Shown here: positions 53,142 through 61,173 of the stretch, one piece after another
How the letters are laid out: the number at the start of each line of letters is the position of its first letter
Numbering within the stretch: the stretch's first letter is position 1
Assembly: GCF_046244385.1 (NCBI RefSeq)
Contig: NZ_CP176366.1
Coordinates: forward strand, 124,001 to 188,000
Origin: Methanospirillum stamsii
GTDB lineage: Archaea; Halobacteriota; Methanomicrobia; Methanomicrobiales; Methanospirillaceae
DNA: 64,000 bases
Direction of reading: 5' to 3'
Program-made: the position numbers and the translations under genes
Notes under the pieces: generated by a model
What the model was told of the DNA's origin: nothing
What the model saw: the letters and a program-made list of their open reading frames with translations, nothing else
Databases searched by the model: none

Positions 53142-53987
53142 TTAAGCATCCCCATATTTAGCTAAGGGATAGATCTCAAATCCATGTTTCTTATAAATTT
53201 CTTTTCCTTCATCAGAGGCAACAAAATTTATAAATTTCTCAGCATCTTCTTTGTTTTCTGAGAATGTCAGGGTACCGATAGGAACAACATCTACCTTACC
53301 AATCTCTTTGGGTATCTCAACAAGTTCCATACTTTCCGGGTTTAAAAGTTCTGTCCAGATAAGTGCAGCATCGGCCTGGTTCATTGCAACATATACGAGA
53401 AGTTCATTGACCGTACCAGACTTGACTACGATATTCTTTTGTGTTTCATTCCAGAGTTTATTTTTCTCCAGCATCTTTTGAGAAGCGGTTCCTACTGCCG
53501 GGCCGGATGGTTCACCAATGGCAACCCTTACACCCGGACGGACAAGGTCCTGAATTCCGGTAATATTGCCGGGGTTTCCTTTTGGTACAGCAATTGCAAG
53601 GACATGGTACACGATATCTTCACTCTTGTCAACAAATCCTTTATCCATGGCCGATTGAATATACGAACGTGCACCAGGCATATAGACATCACCCTTCTTA
53701 TAGAGTTCAATCTGGCTGAGCAACTGAGCTGAACCTCCGTAGGTATATTCGATTTTTGTTCCCTCTTTCTCTTGATACATCTTTGCAATCTCTTCCATCG
53801 GCTCTTTCATGCCTGCACCGCAATAGACCAGAAGAGTCTTTGCAGATGAAGAATTCGTATCGATAATCTGCTCTTTTTCTGGTTCCTGTACAAGATTATC
53901 CGACTGATTGCCAGAAGTACATCCACACACAAGTAATGTCGCCATTAAGACGAATAAAATACAAAAAATCGAAGGTATCGCCTTCAT
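53142..53987 (-). CDS. modA: Molybdate/tungstate-binding lipoprotein
   Basis: 281 residues. The signal peptide ends in a clear lipobox (LLVCGC-TSGN), unlike all the BtuF-like proteins of this window. The mature domain reads LLVYCGAGMKEPMEEIAKMYQEKEG, YGGSAQLLSQIE, AIAVPKGNPGNI, ALIWTELL and FINFVASDEGKEIYKKHGF, the pattern of ModA/WtpA and related oxyanion SBPs. It is the first gene of the operon with the TrmO-like protein, permease and ATPase. Whether tungstate or molybdate is preferred cannot be told. Confidence 0.88.
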   Translation of the reverse strand: MKAIPSIFCILFVLMATLLVCGCTSGNQSDNLVQEPEKEQIIDTNSSSAKTLLVYCGAGMKEPMEEIAKMYQEKEGTKIEYTYGGSAQLLSQIELYKKGDVYMPGARSYIQSAMDKGFVDKSEDIVYHVLAIAVPKGNPGNITGIQDLVRPGVRVAIGEPSGPAVGTASQKMLEKNKLWNETQKNIVVKSGTVNELLVYVAMNQADAALIWTELLNPESMELVEIPKEIGKVDVVPIGTLTFSENKEDAEKFINFVASDEGKEIYKKHGFEIYPLAKYGDA

Positions 53988-54312
53988 AAATGAATGATTA
54001 ATTAAGTAACGATAAAGATTACGAAATAGGTCTTAGAAATTGATTAAAAGCCATAAATCCACATATGTGAACTTGATTTTTAGAATTTTCGGTGGTATTA
54101 CATAATCCGGATAGATTGTAGATAAACAATTGTTAGAACAACTGTTATAACAGGATTGAAATATTTTCTATAAAAAAAATAGCGCCGAAATATTTCCTTA
54201 AATATGTCAAAAATCGTAAACACATGCAAGGAATTTTTCGTGAAGTGTAAATTAATTTTAATTAATTGCGAGAGAAATTTCACCAATCATTCGCCATTTT
54301 TTTCATAACAAC
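53988..54312. other. Intergenic region upstream of modA
   Basis: 325 bp, AT-rich, no gene recognised; a 62-codon minus-strand frame is not convincing. It carries the tandem dyads at 54130-54153 and presumably the modA promoter. Confidence 0.45.
54130..54153. promoter_or_regulatory. Two adjacent 12-bp dyads upstream of modA
   Basis: TTGTTAGAACAA (54130-54141) and CTGTTATAACAG (54142-54153) abut each other. The second is a perfect palindrome and the first is imperfect at the centre. They share the pattern YTGTTANAACAR and lie 143-166 bp before the modA start. They could bind a ModE-like or other regulator cooperatively. Confidence 0.42.
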
Positions 54313-55332
54313 TTACTTCTTTTTCCCAATAGTGCACTCAACTTCACCCACCGGAGTCTGGACCGGTTTACTTCTGACTTTGTAAAACCCGGCGTCAAGC
54401 ATGGCATTTGCAATAAAATCCTCATTGATAGCCATATTCTGGCCCATTAACGCCGGAAGCAGCATCGGAATTATCATATCCGCTGGTTTTGTCCCGTCAT
54501 GTGTCCTGCCGTCAGAGATTGCAACAAACACTCCACCCGGATTTAGAGCATCAAATACCTTATTCATCATCGAATTAAAAGAACCGAGGGCAAAATTCAA
54601 GGTCATTGAAGCGAGTATCAGATCATATCCCTCTCCGATTGGATCGTTCAGATAATCCCCGGACATTACGGTAATCCGGTCAGATACGCCATAATCTTCA
54701 GCATTGCGCTTCGCTACGGCTGCAACCGGCGGTTGATCAAAAAGAACTCCCTGAAGGTTGGGGTTATCAAGAACAAGAGCAATTCCATACAGACCAGGAC
54801 CACATCCCAGATCCAGTATCTTTGTAAAATTCTCATACTCAGGAATCGAAGAGACCAGATCAACGATAATCTGTGCCATCCCGGAACGCTGATAATTGAT
54901 AGAGCCCCTGGTTTGCATCTCCCAGAATTCACCGGAACGCATTTCTACCTGTGATTCCGAAGCAGAAGGACCTTCACGGAGAAATCTACAAAGTAACTCT
55001 GGTGAGATAGTATACCATGGGTCACAGGATAAGAGGTAATCTCCAAGGTATGTTTCTTTTCCTTCAACCAGAAATTCATTAGCAATAGGTGAATTCCAGA
55101 AGAGTTCTTCACATTTACATGTCAAATCACATGCCACCAGGGCATTTAGAAAATGACCAGTATTTTCGGTATGCAGGTGAAGTTTTTCAGCAATTTCCTC
55201 TGCTGAATGATAGGTTGCAAGATTTGTAAAGATCTTCAGTTCCAATCCGGCAAGGAGCAGGTTTGCTTCTGATTTTTTCAGGAGTAAATCCTGAAGAGGT
55301 TTAAAATTTAAGTGTACGACCGGCATTAACAT
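54313..55332 (-). CDS. O-methyltransferase with N-terminal dimerisation domain
   Basis: 339 residues; the start at 55332 has GAGGTGA 7 nt upstream. The N-terminal helical domain (LLAGLELKIFTNLATYHSAEE) is followed by motif I ILDLGCGPGLYGIALVLDNP, GVLFDQPPVAAVA, GDYLNDPIGEGYDLILAS and LNPGGVFVAISDG. It is a close paralogue of 42546-43568, with the same C-terminal pattern (TPVGEVE versus TPIGEMV). It lies about 200 bp downstream of SBP J on the same strand. Dimeric enzymes of this fold methylate hydroxyls, thiols or ring carbons of aromatic and tetrapyrrole compounds. Confidence 0.87.
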   Translation of the reverse strand: MLMPVVHLNFKPLQDLLLKKSEANLLLAGLELKIFTNLATYHSAEEIAEKLHLHTENTGHFLNALVACDLTCKCEELFWNSPIANEFLVEGKETYLGDYLLSCDPWYTISPELLCRFLREGPSASESQVEMRSGEFWEMQTRGSINYQRSGMAQIIVDLVSSIPEYENFTKILDLGCGPGLYGIALVLDNPNLQGVLFDQPPVAAVAKRNAEDYGVSDRITVMSGDYLNDPIGEGYDLILASMTLNFALGSFNSMMNKVFDALNPGGVFVAISDGRTHDGTKPADMIIPMLLPALMGQNMAINEDFIANAMLDAGFYKVRSKPVQTPVGEVECTIGKKK

Positions 55333-55437
55333 GTGGCATTCACCTCGTTTTTTTGTGTTGAAACGCTAATTCAGACAGACTAAATGTCCTTCATAACATG
55401 AAGAATTTCTTTCTTTTTTTGTAAAGAATAACATCAG

Positions 55438-55453
55438 CCAAAAAAAGTTAGGA
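55438..55453. promoter_or_regulatory. Conserved box variant upstream of O-methyltransferase
   Basis: CCAAAAAAAGTTAGGA matches the box before SBP K with one base deleted. It lies about 106 bp before the methyltransferase start. Confidence 0.35.
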
Positions 55454-55536
55454 GATATAAGAATCCGCAAAAAGTAGATTCTCTCCTTACGATTAAAACC
55501 TTTTAATCAGTAGGAATTTCTTATATTCAGTCCGTT

Positions 55537-56649
55537 TTAAACTTCCGGATAGGCAAATAACCCTACCTTATCCAAATCAATATCAGCACCGATGAAATTT
55601 TTCAGGTATTCATAATGGAGCTGCTCTGGATCCAAGTCCTCAAAGAGTTCCGGATGTAACCATTTTGCATAATACGCAATACCAATGATAAATCTGGGAG
55701 TGCCGGTCAGTTGAGAGTCAATGAGGAACACGTTTCCATCTCTCACCGCTTTGGTCTTTGAGAAGATCTCCATTCCATCAATATCTGATATAATTTGTTC
55801 TGCTGCCTTTGTTTTTTCTGTTGGATTTGTTGCAGTATACCCAAAACTTTCCGGATAGAATTTGCTCCAGCACTGCATGATAATCGCATCAATTTTTTTA
55901 CCAAGGATCCATTCCGGATCTAGTTCAACCCAACCGGCATCAACATCAGCAGTAATACTATCTGCCCCGACTATTGAAAAGATCTGGTTCCAACTATCTG
56001 ATTTTGCCCCGTTTGTATACAATTGGTCTGGAGTATATCCGGCTAATTTTATAAAGACATCTGGTTTTTCTTCATCTGTTAATGTGGAGGTTTTCGCTTT
56101 TATTGAGTCAATTATCCCATTGTAAAAGTCGATATATTTCTGAGCTCCCTCAGTATTTCCAGTCACCTCACCTAATTTCATAAGAGAATTGGCATACGTA
56201 TCCGGAATACCTAGTTCAATAAACATAACCGGAACTTCCGGCTCCAGATTGTCGATCATGTCCTGATACATGGTCATTGGAACATTACTCTGGTAGGAAA
56301 CGATGATAAGATCAGGTTTCATCTCCATGATTTTTTCATAATCCAGAACAAATTTCTGGTCTGGAGAACTTATGTTTGGAGCATTCAGAGACTGTAATTT
56401 ATCCAGATTCGGGTAATAACTCTCAAGACCCGTACCTGGCAGACCTCCATCAGTGGCAATGACTTTGTCCCATGCCCCAATTACCCGAATTGCTTCAGCA
56501 ACGTTAAGGTTCACCACCCCAATTTCTTCAGCAGGTGCATCCAGATCGATATTTCTGCCCATAGAATCAACAACATGAACTGGCTCTGCATAAGCAACAG
56601 AAACCAGTATAAGCACACAAATAAAGATAAAATGTAATTTAAAACGCAT
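55537..56649 (-). CDS. BtuF-type orphan substrate-binding protein (SBP J)
   Basis: 370 residues from ATG 56649 (MRFKLHFIF), which has GGAG at 7-nt spacing and opens directly into a signal peptide ending SVAYA-EPV; a longer frame from 56781 is rejected. The core has VDSMGRNIDLDAPAEEIGV, IGAWDKVIATDGGLPG, YEKIMEMKPDLIIVS, KPDVFIKLAGYTPDQL, DPEWILGKKIDAII and FIGADIDLDKVGLFAYP. It is one of six orphan paralogues. The O-methyltransferase gene follows downstream, forming a putative SBP/methyltransferase pair. Confidence 0.88.
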   Translation of the reverse strand: MRFKLHFIFICVLILVSVAYAEPVHVVDSMGRNIDLDAPAEEIGVVNLNVAEAIRVIGAWDKVIATDGGLPGTGLESYYPNLDKLQSLNAPNISSPDQKFVLDYEKIMEMKPDLIIVSYQSNVPMTMYQDMIDNLEPEVPVMFIELGIPDTYANSLMKLGEVTGNTEGAQKYIDFYNGIIDSIKAKTSTLTDEEKPDVFIKLAGYTPDQLYTNGAKSDSWNQIFSIVGADSITADVDAGWVELDPEWILGKKIDAIIMQCWSKFYPESFGYTATNPTEKTKAAEQIISDIDGMEIFSKTKAVRDGNVFLIDSQLTGTPRFIIGIAYYAKWLHPELFEDLDPEQLHYEYLKNFIGADIDLDKVGLFAYPEV

Positions 56650-57092
56650 AATCTTGCTCCACTCGAAATTCTGATTACATTCAGTGAACCAGAACGTAAT
56701 CAAAATTTGTTTTGTACAATTAAAATTTTCTGCGTAAAAATGTTTTGATATAATGAAAATTACCATGTTGATAAGAGACATCGAAAAAAAATTTAGATGG
56801 AATTTTTTTCAAACTTTTTTCAAATATATCGTACTACAAAGTATTCCACCATGAATTTTGATATAAATAGATACTGAAATTTTCTTAGGTCACCACATAA
56901 AAATTAGAAACGCCTTAAGTTAATATTACCGTTTTTCTGGTAAAAAAGAGAAAACCGAATTCATTTAGGAAGTTCTAAAAATGCCTAATTAATTATTCTT
57001 ACACGATGAAAAAAGGATTTCAAAACTATGCTTTCTCCATACTCTCCAAAAGAGAAATCTCATATCTTATCTATCCTGCCGGATAGGCAAAT
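56650..57092. other. Intergenic region between SBP J and hypothetical gene
   Basis: 443 bp, AT-rich, no gene recognised. It holds the divergent promoters of SBP J and of the small gene at 57093. No strong palindrome was noticed. Confidence 0.45.
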
Positions 57093-57422
57093 GTGAATTT
57101 TTTCTTTGGTGATGAAATCTGTCTTGATATAATAAAAAGAATTGGAAAAGAAAACCTTGCAGAATATAGTGATGAAGAAGATTTCATACTGGGCATCATG
57201 TTGGGATATAGCAGATTAAAACAATGCCAGCGTTATCTTGAAAAAAAAAGAGCGACATATCTGACACTATTTATAATTTTCATGGATACAGAAAAGATTG
57301 GTAATACTCCTGTAGGTGAAGACCTGGTACGCAGAGAGTATCCTGACTATTTTAAGAATAATGAACAATCCGATGGGAGTTTGGATAGTCCCCGACGGAG
57401 AATTATTTGGTGTGCCAGTTAA
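57093..57422 (+). CDS. Hypothetical protein
   Basis: 109 residues from GTG 57093. I do not recognise the family. The sequence looks protein-like: an acidic helical first half (IIKRIGKENLAEYSDEEDF, ILGIMLGYSRLKQCQRYLEKK) with a Cys, a hydrophobic strand (TYLTLFIIFMDTEK) and a charged C-terminus. There are no membrane spans or signal peptide. No good Shine-Dalgarno sequence precedes the start, so the gene could be truncated at its 5' end. It stands alone between SBP J and a convergent methyltransferase. Confidence 0.5.
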   Translation: MNFFFGDEICLDIIKRIGKENLAEYSDEEDFILGIMLGYSRLKQCQRYLEKKRATYLTLFIIFMDTEKIGNTPVGEDLVRREYPDYFKNNEQSDGSLDSPRRRIIWCAS

Positions 57423-57468
57423 ACATACACAGATAAACCATAATCAGAAAACATAAAAAAAATTCGGG

Positions 57469-58053
57469 TCACCAGATTTTTGGAATAACCCGTCCGGTTT
57501 TACGCATATAATCTTTGTATGCATCACCAAAGCGATTTGTGAGCATCTCCTCTTCTTTTGGAACCCGGAGATAATAAAGGAGGCCCCATGCTGCAACTCC
57601 GAATACCAGTACTACCCAGTTATCAAGAATGAAACCCTGCCCGATTACCCAAAGCCAGAGATGTGCATACATCGGATGTCGGATTTTTTGGTAGATTCCT
57701 TTTGTAACCAAAGTATGATTGTCCTTTATCTCTAAAATGGGTGACCAGTTACTCCCCAAATCTGCGTGGATTTTTGCAAATAACCAGACATTAAAAAACC
57801 CGATTATAAGAAATAATAATCTGACCTCATCAGGCACATGCATCGAAAACGAATCAAGATACGGAGTAAATAGTGCTACAAGGGGGAGTATCATCATCCC
57901 GATAAAATTCAATCCGACCAATAACGTTTCAAAACCCGGACGAACTTTTTCTTTTACCTGATTGCTTTTTGCTTTTTTACCATAATATGCACGGACCAAA
58001 AACCAGACCATGAATAAGATAAAAAAACTCAGTGTCCAGATATTTTCAATCAT
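57469..58053 (-). CDS. Isoprenylcysteine/phospholipid methyltransferase-like membrane protein
   Basis: 194 residues with about five hydrophobic segments. The C-terminal half has the ICMT/PEMT pattern: HTLVTKGIYQKIRHPMYAHLWLWVIGQGF (the RHPMY motif) and RVPKEEEMLTNRFGDAYKDYMRKTGRVIP (the EE and Y-x-x-Y pattern). Such proteins methylate small membrane-embedded substrates using SAM. It is the tenth or eleventh methyltransferase-like gene in the window. No close operon partner is seen; an IS110-family transposase lies directly upstream. Confidence 0.87.
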   Translation of the reverse strand: MIENIWTLSFFILFMVWFLVRAYYGKKAKSNQVKEKVRPGFETLLVGLNFIGMMILPLVALFTPYLDSFSMHVPDEVRLLFLIIGFFNVWLFAKIHADLGSNWSPILEIKDNHTLVTKGIYQKIRHPMYAHLWLWVIGQGFILDNWVVLVFGVAAWGLLYYLRVPKEEEMLTNRFGDAYKDYMRKTGRVIPKIW

Positions 58054-58084
58054 TGTTATTCTACCTATTTACTAAACAAACACC

Positions 58085-58103
58085 CATGAGGCTCCGCCTC
58101 ATG
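58085..58103. repeat. Perfect hairpin upstream of IS110 transposase
   Basis: CATGAGGC-tcc-GCCTCATG, 8-bp stem and 3-nt loop. It may terminate host transcription or mark the left part of the element. Confidence 0.6.
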
Positions 58104-58119
58104 CTTAACTCATGAAAAA

Positions 58120-58253
58120 CTGTAACCTCCAGTCTCCCAATATTAATCTGGGTAGTGAAGGTTGTTTTCTTTTTGGGTTTCAAATCCGTTAAAAAAACTA
58201 ACCCTTGAATTGCCATCGAAGGCTGAACTGTGACCTAGATCACGAATGGAAAA
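58120..58253 (+). ncRNA. Candidate IS110 bridge RNA region
   Basis: The non-coding segment before the transposase can fold into an imperfect stem from AACCTCCAGTCTCCCA (about 58126) to TGGGTAGTGAAGGTT (about 58150). Further pairing is possible downstream. IS110-group elements encode a bridge RNA in this position with loops matching target and donor DNA. Boundaries are not determined, and the assignment is by position and structure only. Confidence 0.35.
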
Positions 58254-58292
58254 TTGACCAGCCAGGAAATTCATCTACCCATTTTTAGAGAC

Positions 58293-59540
58293 ATGACTAC
58301 AGATTACCAAATAGCAGCTGGGCTAGATGTCCATAAACGATTCATTGTTGCCACAATTCTATGGACAAATGGTTCCAAGTTCCAGGAGAAATTTGATAGG
58401 ACTGTGCAAGGCCTTCTTGCACTAAAGAATTGGATTCTTCAGAATAAATGTCAGGTTGTTGCTTGTGAATCAACAAGTGATTACTGGATCCAAATCTATG
58501 ATTCACTCATCGATCATCTTCCGGTCATAGTAGGCAATGCTCATGATATCAAGGTTCTTTCACATAAAAAGACTGATAAAATAGATTCAGAAATCATCGC
58601 GCTGCTTGCTCTTAAGGGAATGATTGAACCATCCCGTGTCTTTTCCCGACATCACCGAGATTTCAGAAAACTTGTACGTCTCAGACATTTTTTAGTTAAG
58701 AAACGTACTGATATTAAAAATAGGATTCATGGCATTCTTGACACTGAATTATTTCACTTGTCTGAAACGTTAACTGATATTTTTGGAGTTTCTGGGAGAT
58801 TGATCATGATTGGAATACTTCAAGGTGATCCTGCTGATAAAATTATTAAACAGATCCCCTGGAAAGTTCTTAATAAGAAAGAGCCAGAAATCAGAAATTT
58901 GCTAGAACAAAGTCTTTCTCAAAACGCACTAATTCAATTAGGACACTGTCTTCGCGTTATGATGAAGTTGGATGAGGAAATTGGATTACTTACTAAGTAT
59001 GTCATCCATTATGCCCATACAAATTATCCTAGGAAAGTTGAGATCCTTAAATCTGTTCCCGGTGTTGGAGATATTACTGCAGTAACACTCATTGCAGAAA
59101 TTGATAACTTCAAGGATTTCTCTTCAAGTGATAAACTTGCCAGTTGGTTAGGGATTGTTCCTAAAGTTTATCAGTCAGCGGATCATCAAGTGAAACGATC
59201 AATAACGAAACGGGGGTCGAAACTCGGAAGATGGATATTAACTCAAGCGGCTCATGCGGCAGCAAAAAAGAAAAAAAGTGTCCTACGCGACTTTTATGAA
59301 GCCAAAAAGGCGGTGATTGGGACTGGTAAAGCAATTATTGCACTTGCAAGGAAGATGATTACAATAATTTGGCATCTTATTGTAAATGATGAAACATATG
59401 TCGATGTCTATGCTCAACCTAAAAAGCAAGTGAAATACCATAATGTCCGTATTCCTGTCGCATATACCCTAGAAGAGGCCTTAAAACTGTTATCTGACAC
59501 GATAAAAGAGATGAAGAAACCAGATCCTGATCCGATTTGA
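58293..59540 (+). CDS. IS110-family transposase
   Basis: 415 residues from ATG 58293 (MTTDYQIAAGLDVHK); a TTG at 58254 is possible. The N-terminal RuvC-like DEDD domain shows GLDVHKRFIVATIL (first Asp), VACESTSDYW (Glu) and KTDKIDSEIIALLA (Asp pair). The C-terminal Tnp20 domain shows LKSVPGVGDITAVTLIAEI, LASWLGIVPKVYQSADH with a candidate serine nucleophile, and RSITKRGSKLGRWILTQAAHA. The frame is intact, so the element may be active. A GAGGG/CCCTC hairpin overlaps the stop codon. Confidence 0.93.
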   Translation: MTTDYQIAAGLDVHKRFIVATILWTNGSKFQEKFDRTVQGLLALKNWILQNKCQVVACESTSDYWIQIYDSLIDHLPVIVGNAHDIKVLSHKKTDKIDSEIIALLALKGMIEPSRVFSRHHRDFRKLVRLRHFLVKKRTDIKNRIHGILDTELFHLSETLTDIFGVSGRLIMIGILQGDPADKIIKQIPWKVLNKKEPEIRNLLEQSLSQNALIQLGHCLRVMMKLDEEIGLLTKYVIHYAHTNYPRKVEILKSVPGVGDITAVTLIAEIDNFKDFSSSDKLASWLGIVPKVYQSADHQVKRSITKRGSKLGRWILTQAAHAAAKKKKSVLRDFYEAKKAVIGTGKAIIALARKMITIIWHLIVNDETYVDVYAQPKKQVKYHNVRIPVAYTLEEALKLLSDTIKEMKKPDPDPI

Positions 59541-59553
59541 GGGTTTTACCCTC
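59539..59553 (+). terminator. Short hairpin at transposase stop
   Basis: GAGGG-ttttA-CCCTC overlaps the TGA stop codon; a TCTTAATGG stretch follows. It could end the transposase transcript before the convergent SBP K gene. Confidence 0.35.
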
Positions 59554-59588
59554 TTAATGGATCCGGTTTTTCATGGAAAAAATGAAAG

Positions 59589-60686
59589 TTATTCTGGATA
59601 TACAAATAACCCCACATCCTTGAGATTATAATCTGCCCCGATAAAGCGGTCAAGATATTCCTGGTGTATCGCTTCCGGATTCAGTTCTCCGAACATCTCC
59701 GGATGCAACCATTTTGCAAGGTACGGAATAAGCACTACCTGCCTGATGGTCCCGAATAACGCATGATCAACAAGGTAAACATCCCCGTTTTTCACCGCAG
59801 TGGAGCCGGAAAATTCTTCCTGGCTCATGATCTGGTTTCGTAACTCTTCGCCTTTTGCCCGGGCATTTTGCGGATCGCTTGCCTGATATTCAAAACTCTC
59901 CGGATAATAAATATTCCAGATCTCATCGATGAGCACATCATAATCATTGCTCATCAGCCATTCAGGATCAATATCTCCAAAGCCAAATGAGAGATCATGA
60001 GCGGCATTTTTACCGCCGGAAATAGCAAGAATATTTTCCCATCCGGCCATGCCGGAACCATAGGTACATAACTGGTCAGCAGAATACCCTGCAGCCTTGA
60101 TAAGAACAGAGGGTTTTTCTGATTCACTTAGTTGCCCTGCTTTTTTCTGAATAGGAGAGACAATACCGGCATAATAATCCGCAAACTCCTGTGCTTTCTG
60201 ATTGTTCCCGGTTATCTGACCCAGTTTAATAAAGTTTTCCGCCATTGTGTTGGGATTTACAAAATCAAGCACAACAACTTTAATTTCCGGATCAAGTGTT
60301 TCAACCGCTTCTTTTACTTTATCTGCATACCACTCTTCGTTCTGAATTACCATAACGTCCGGATGAATCTCAACTATCTTTTCATAATCAAGATCCATTT
60401 CTCCACTTTCCGGATTAATGGCAGGGATATTTTCAAAGCCCGGATAGAACTGCTCATCAGAGATATATCCGTCACGTGCCACAACCTTATCCCAGGCTCC
60501 GACAATTTTCAGTGCCTCTCCAACACCATAAAACTGAAACCCGATTCTTTCAGCGGGTTTGTCCAGAGTAATCTCACGTCCAAGAGCATCGGTGAAGGAA
60601 ATAGAATCACCTGACGCCGGTATAACTACTAAAAACAATGATATGAATAACAAAACAATCAAAGCATGCTTCCGGTCTGCTATCAT
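59589..60686 (-). CDS. BtuF-type orphan substrate-binding protein (SBP K)
   Basis: 365 residues from ATG 60686 (MIADRKHALIV), which has GGAGG at 5-nt spacing; a longer frame to 60764 would put 26 polar residues before the signal peptide and is rejected. The signal peptide ends near IPASG-DSI, without a lipobox. The core has FTDALGREITLDKPAERIGF, VGAWDKVVARDGYISD, YEKIVEIHPDVMVIQ, KPSVLIKAAGYSADQL, DPEWLMSNDYDVLI and FIGADYNLKDVGLFVYP. It is convergent with the IS110 transposase and diverges from a small unknown gene. Confidence 0.88.
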   Translation of the reverse strand: MIADRKHALIVLLFISLFLVVIPASGDSISFTDALGREITLDKPAERIGFQFYGVGEALKIVGAWDKVVARDGYISDEQFYPGFENIPAINPESGEMDLDYEKIVEIHPDVMVIQNEEWYADKVKEAVETLDPEIKVVVLDFVNPNTMAENFIKLGQITGNNQKAQEFADYYAGIVSPIQKKAGQLSESEKPSVLIKAAGYSADQLCTYGSGMAGWENILAISGGKNAAHDLSFGFGDIDPEWLMSNDYDVLIDEIWNIYYPESFEYQASDPQNARAKGEELRNQIMSQEEFSGSTAVKNGDVYLVDHALFGTIRQVVLIPYLAKWLHPEMFGELNPEAIHQEYLDRFIGADYNLKDVGLFVYPE

Positions 60687-60735
60687 AGAACCTCCAAAAT
60701 ATTGTATGTCATTCTTTTTTAGGTAATGAACAATA

Positions 60736-60754
60736 TTTCCTGAACTTTTTTTGG
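60736..60754. promoter_or_regulatory. Conserved upstream box before SBP K (inverted orientation)
   Basis: The plus strand reads TTTCCTGAACTTTTTTTGG; its complement matches the box before SBP G at 17 of 19 positions. It lies 50-68 bp before the SBP K start and is inverted relative to the copies before G, I and L. Confidence 0.45.
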
Positions 60755-60817
60755 TTTCACTCATAGTGTTATCCTCAATCAGATGAATATATAAGATGTG
60801 AAATGGAGATATCCCCT

Positions 60818-61171
60818 ATGAGCATTTACTATGGTATGATTGAAAAAAATATCAAAAGAGGAATAAATTTTCAAAATGCGATTATTTCTCTTCATGATGG
60901 ACAAATGACCTTTGAAGATCAGGGAGTGAATCTGGTGAGTATTATCAGGCCTTCGAAAAATGAACTGATCCTGACTGTAAGGAAAAATCACTCAGAACAG
61001 ACACAAAAACTTCTCTCTGCATTGGATACTAAGAATGACACAAACCCATTGAAGATACATATTGAACTAAATGGAAATCCTTTGTTTGGAGGGATAACAA
61101 TTGATACTACGGTAAAAAAATGTGAAAAAAGAGAGGATGAATCTTCTATTTCATGTACCTTTTCTATATAA
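60818..61171 (+). CDS. Hypothetical small cytoplasmic protein
   Basis: 117 residues from ATG 60818 (MSIYYGMIEKNIKRG), with GGAG 9 nt upstream; TTG- or ATG-like codons from 60803 are alternatives. I recognise no family. It is predicted as mostly beta-strand (NFQNAIISLHDGQMTFED, NELILTVRK, PLKIHIELNGNPLFGGITIDTT), with no signal peptide or membrane span. It is divergent from SBP K, with start regions about 130 bp apart, and convergent with the YeiH-family gene, whose stop is 2 bp away. A PilZ-like or lipocalin-like fold cannot be excluded. Confidence 0.55.
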   Translation: MSIYYGMIEKNIKRGINFQNAIISLHDGQMTFEDQGVNLVSIIRPSKNELILTVRKNHSEQTQKLLSALDTKNDTNPLKIHIELNGNPLFGGITIDTTVKKCEKREDESSISCTFSI

Positions 61172-61173
61172 TT

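Larger units (their letters stand above)
58054..59588 (+). mobile_element. IS110-family element, maximal span
   Basis: An intact DEDD transposase with about 240 bp of non-coding flank on the left and 48 bp on the right lies between two host genes. IS110 elements lack inverted repeats and target duplications, so exact ends cannot be read from one copy; the coordinates are the outer limits. The left flank contains structured sequence expected for a bridge RNA. Confidence 0.55.

Noticed and set aside
57078..57092. 14-bp match (CCGGATAGGCAAAT) to the 3' end of the SBP J gene, suggesting an SBP relic
   Set aside because: A match of this length is expected by chance in 64 kb of biased sequence, and no neighbouring similarity was seen.
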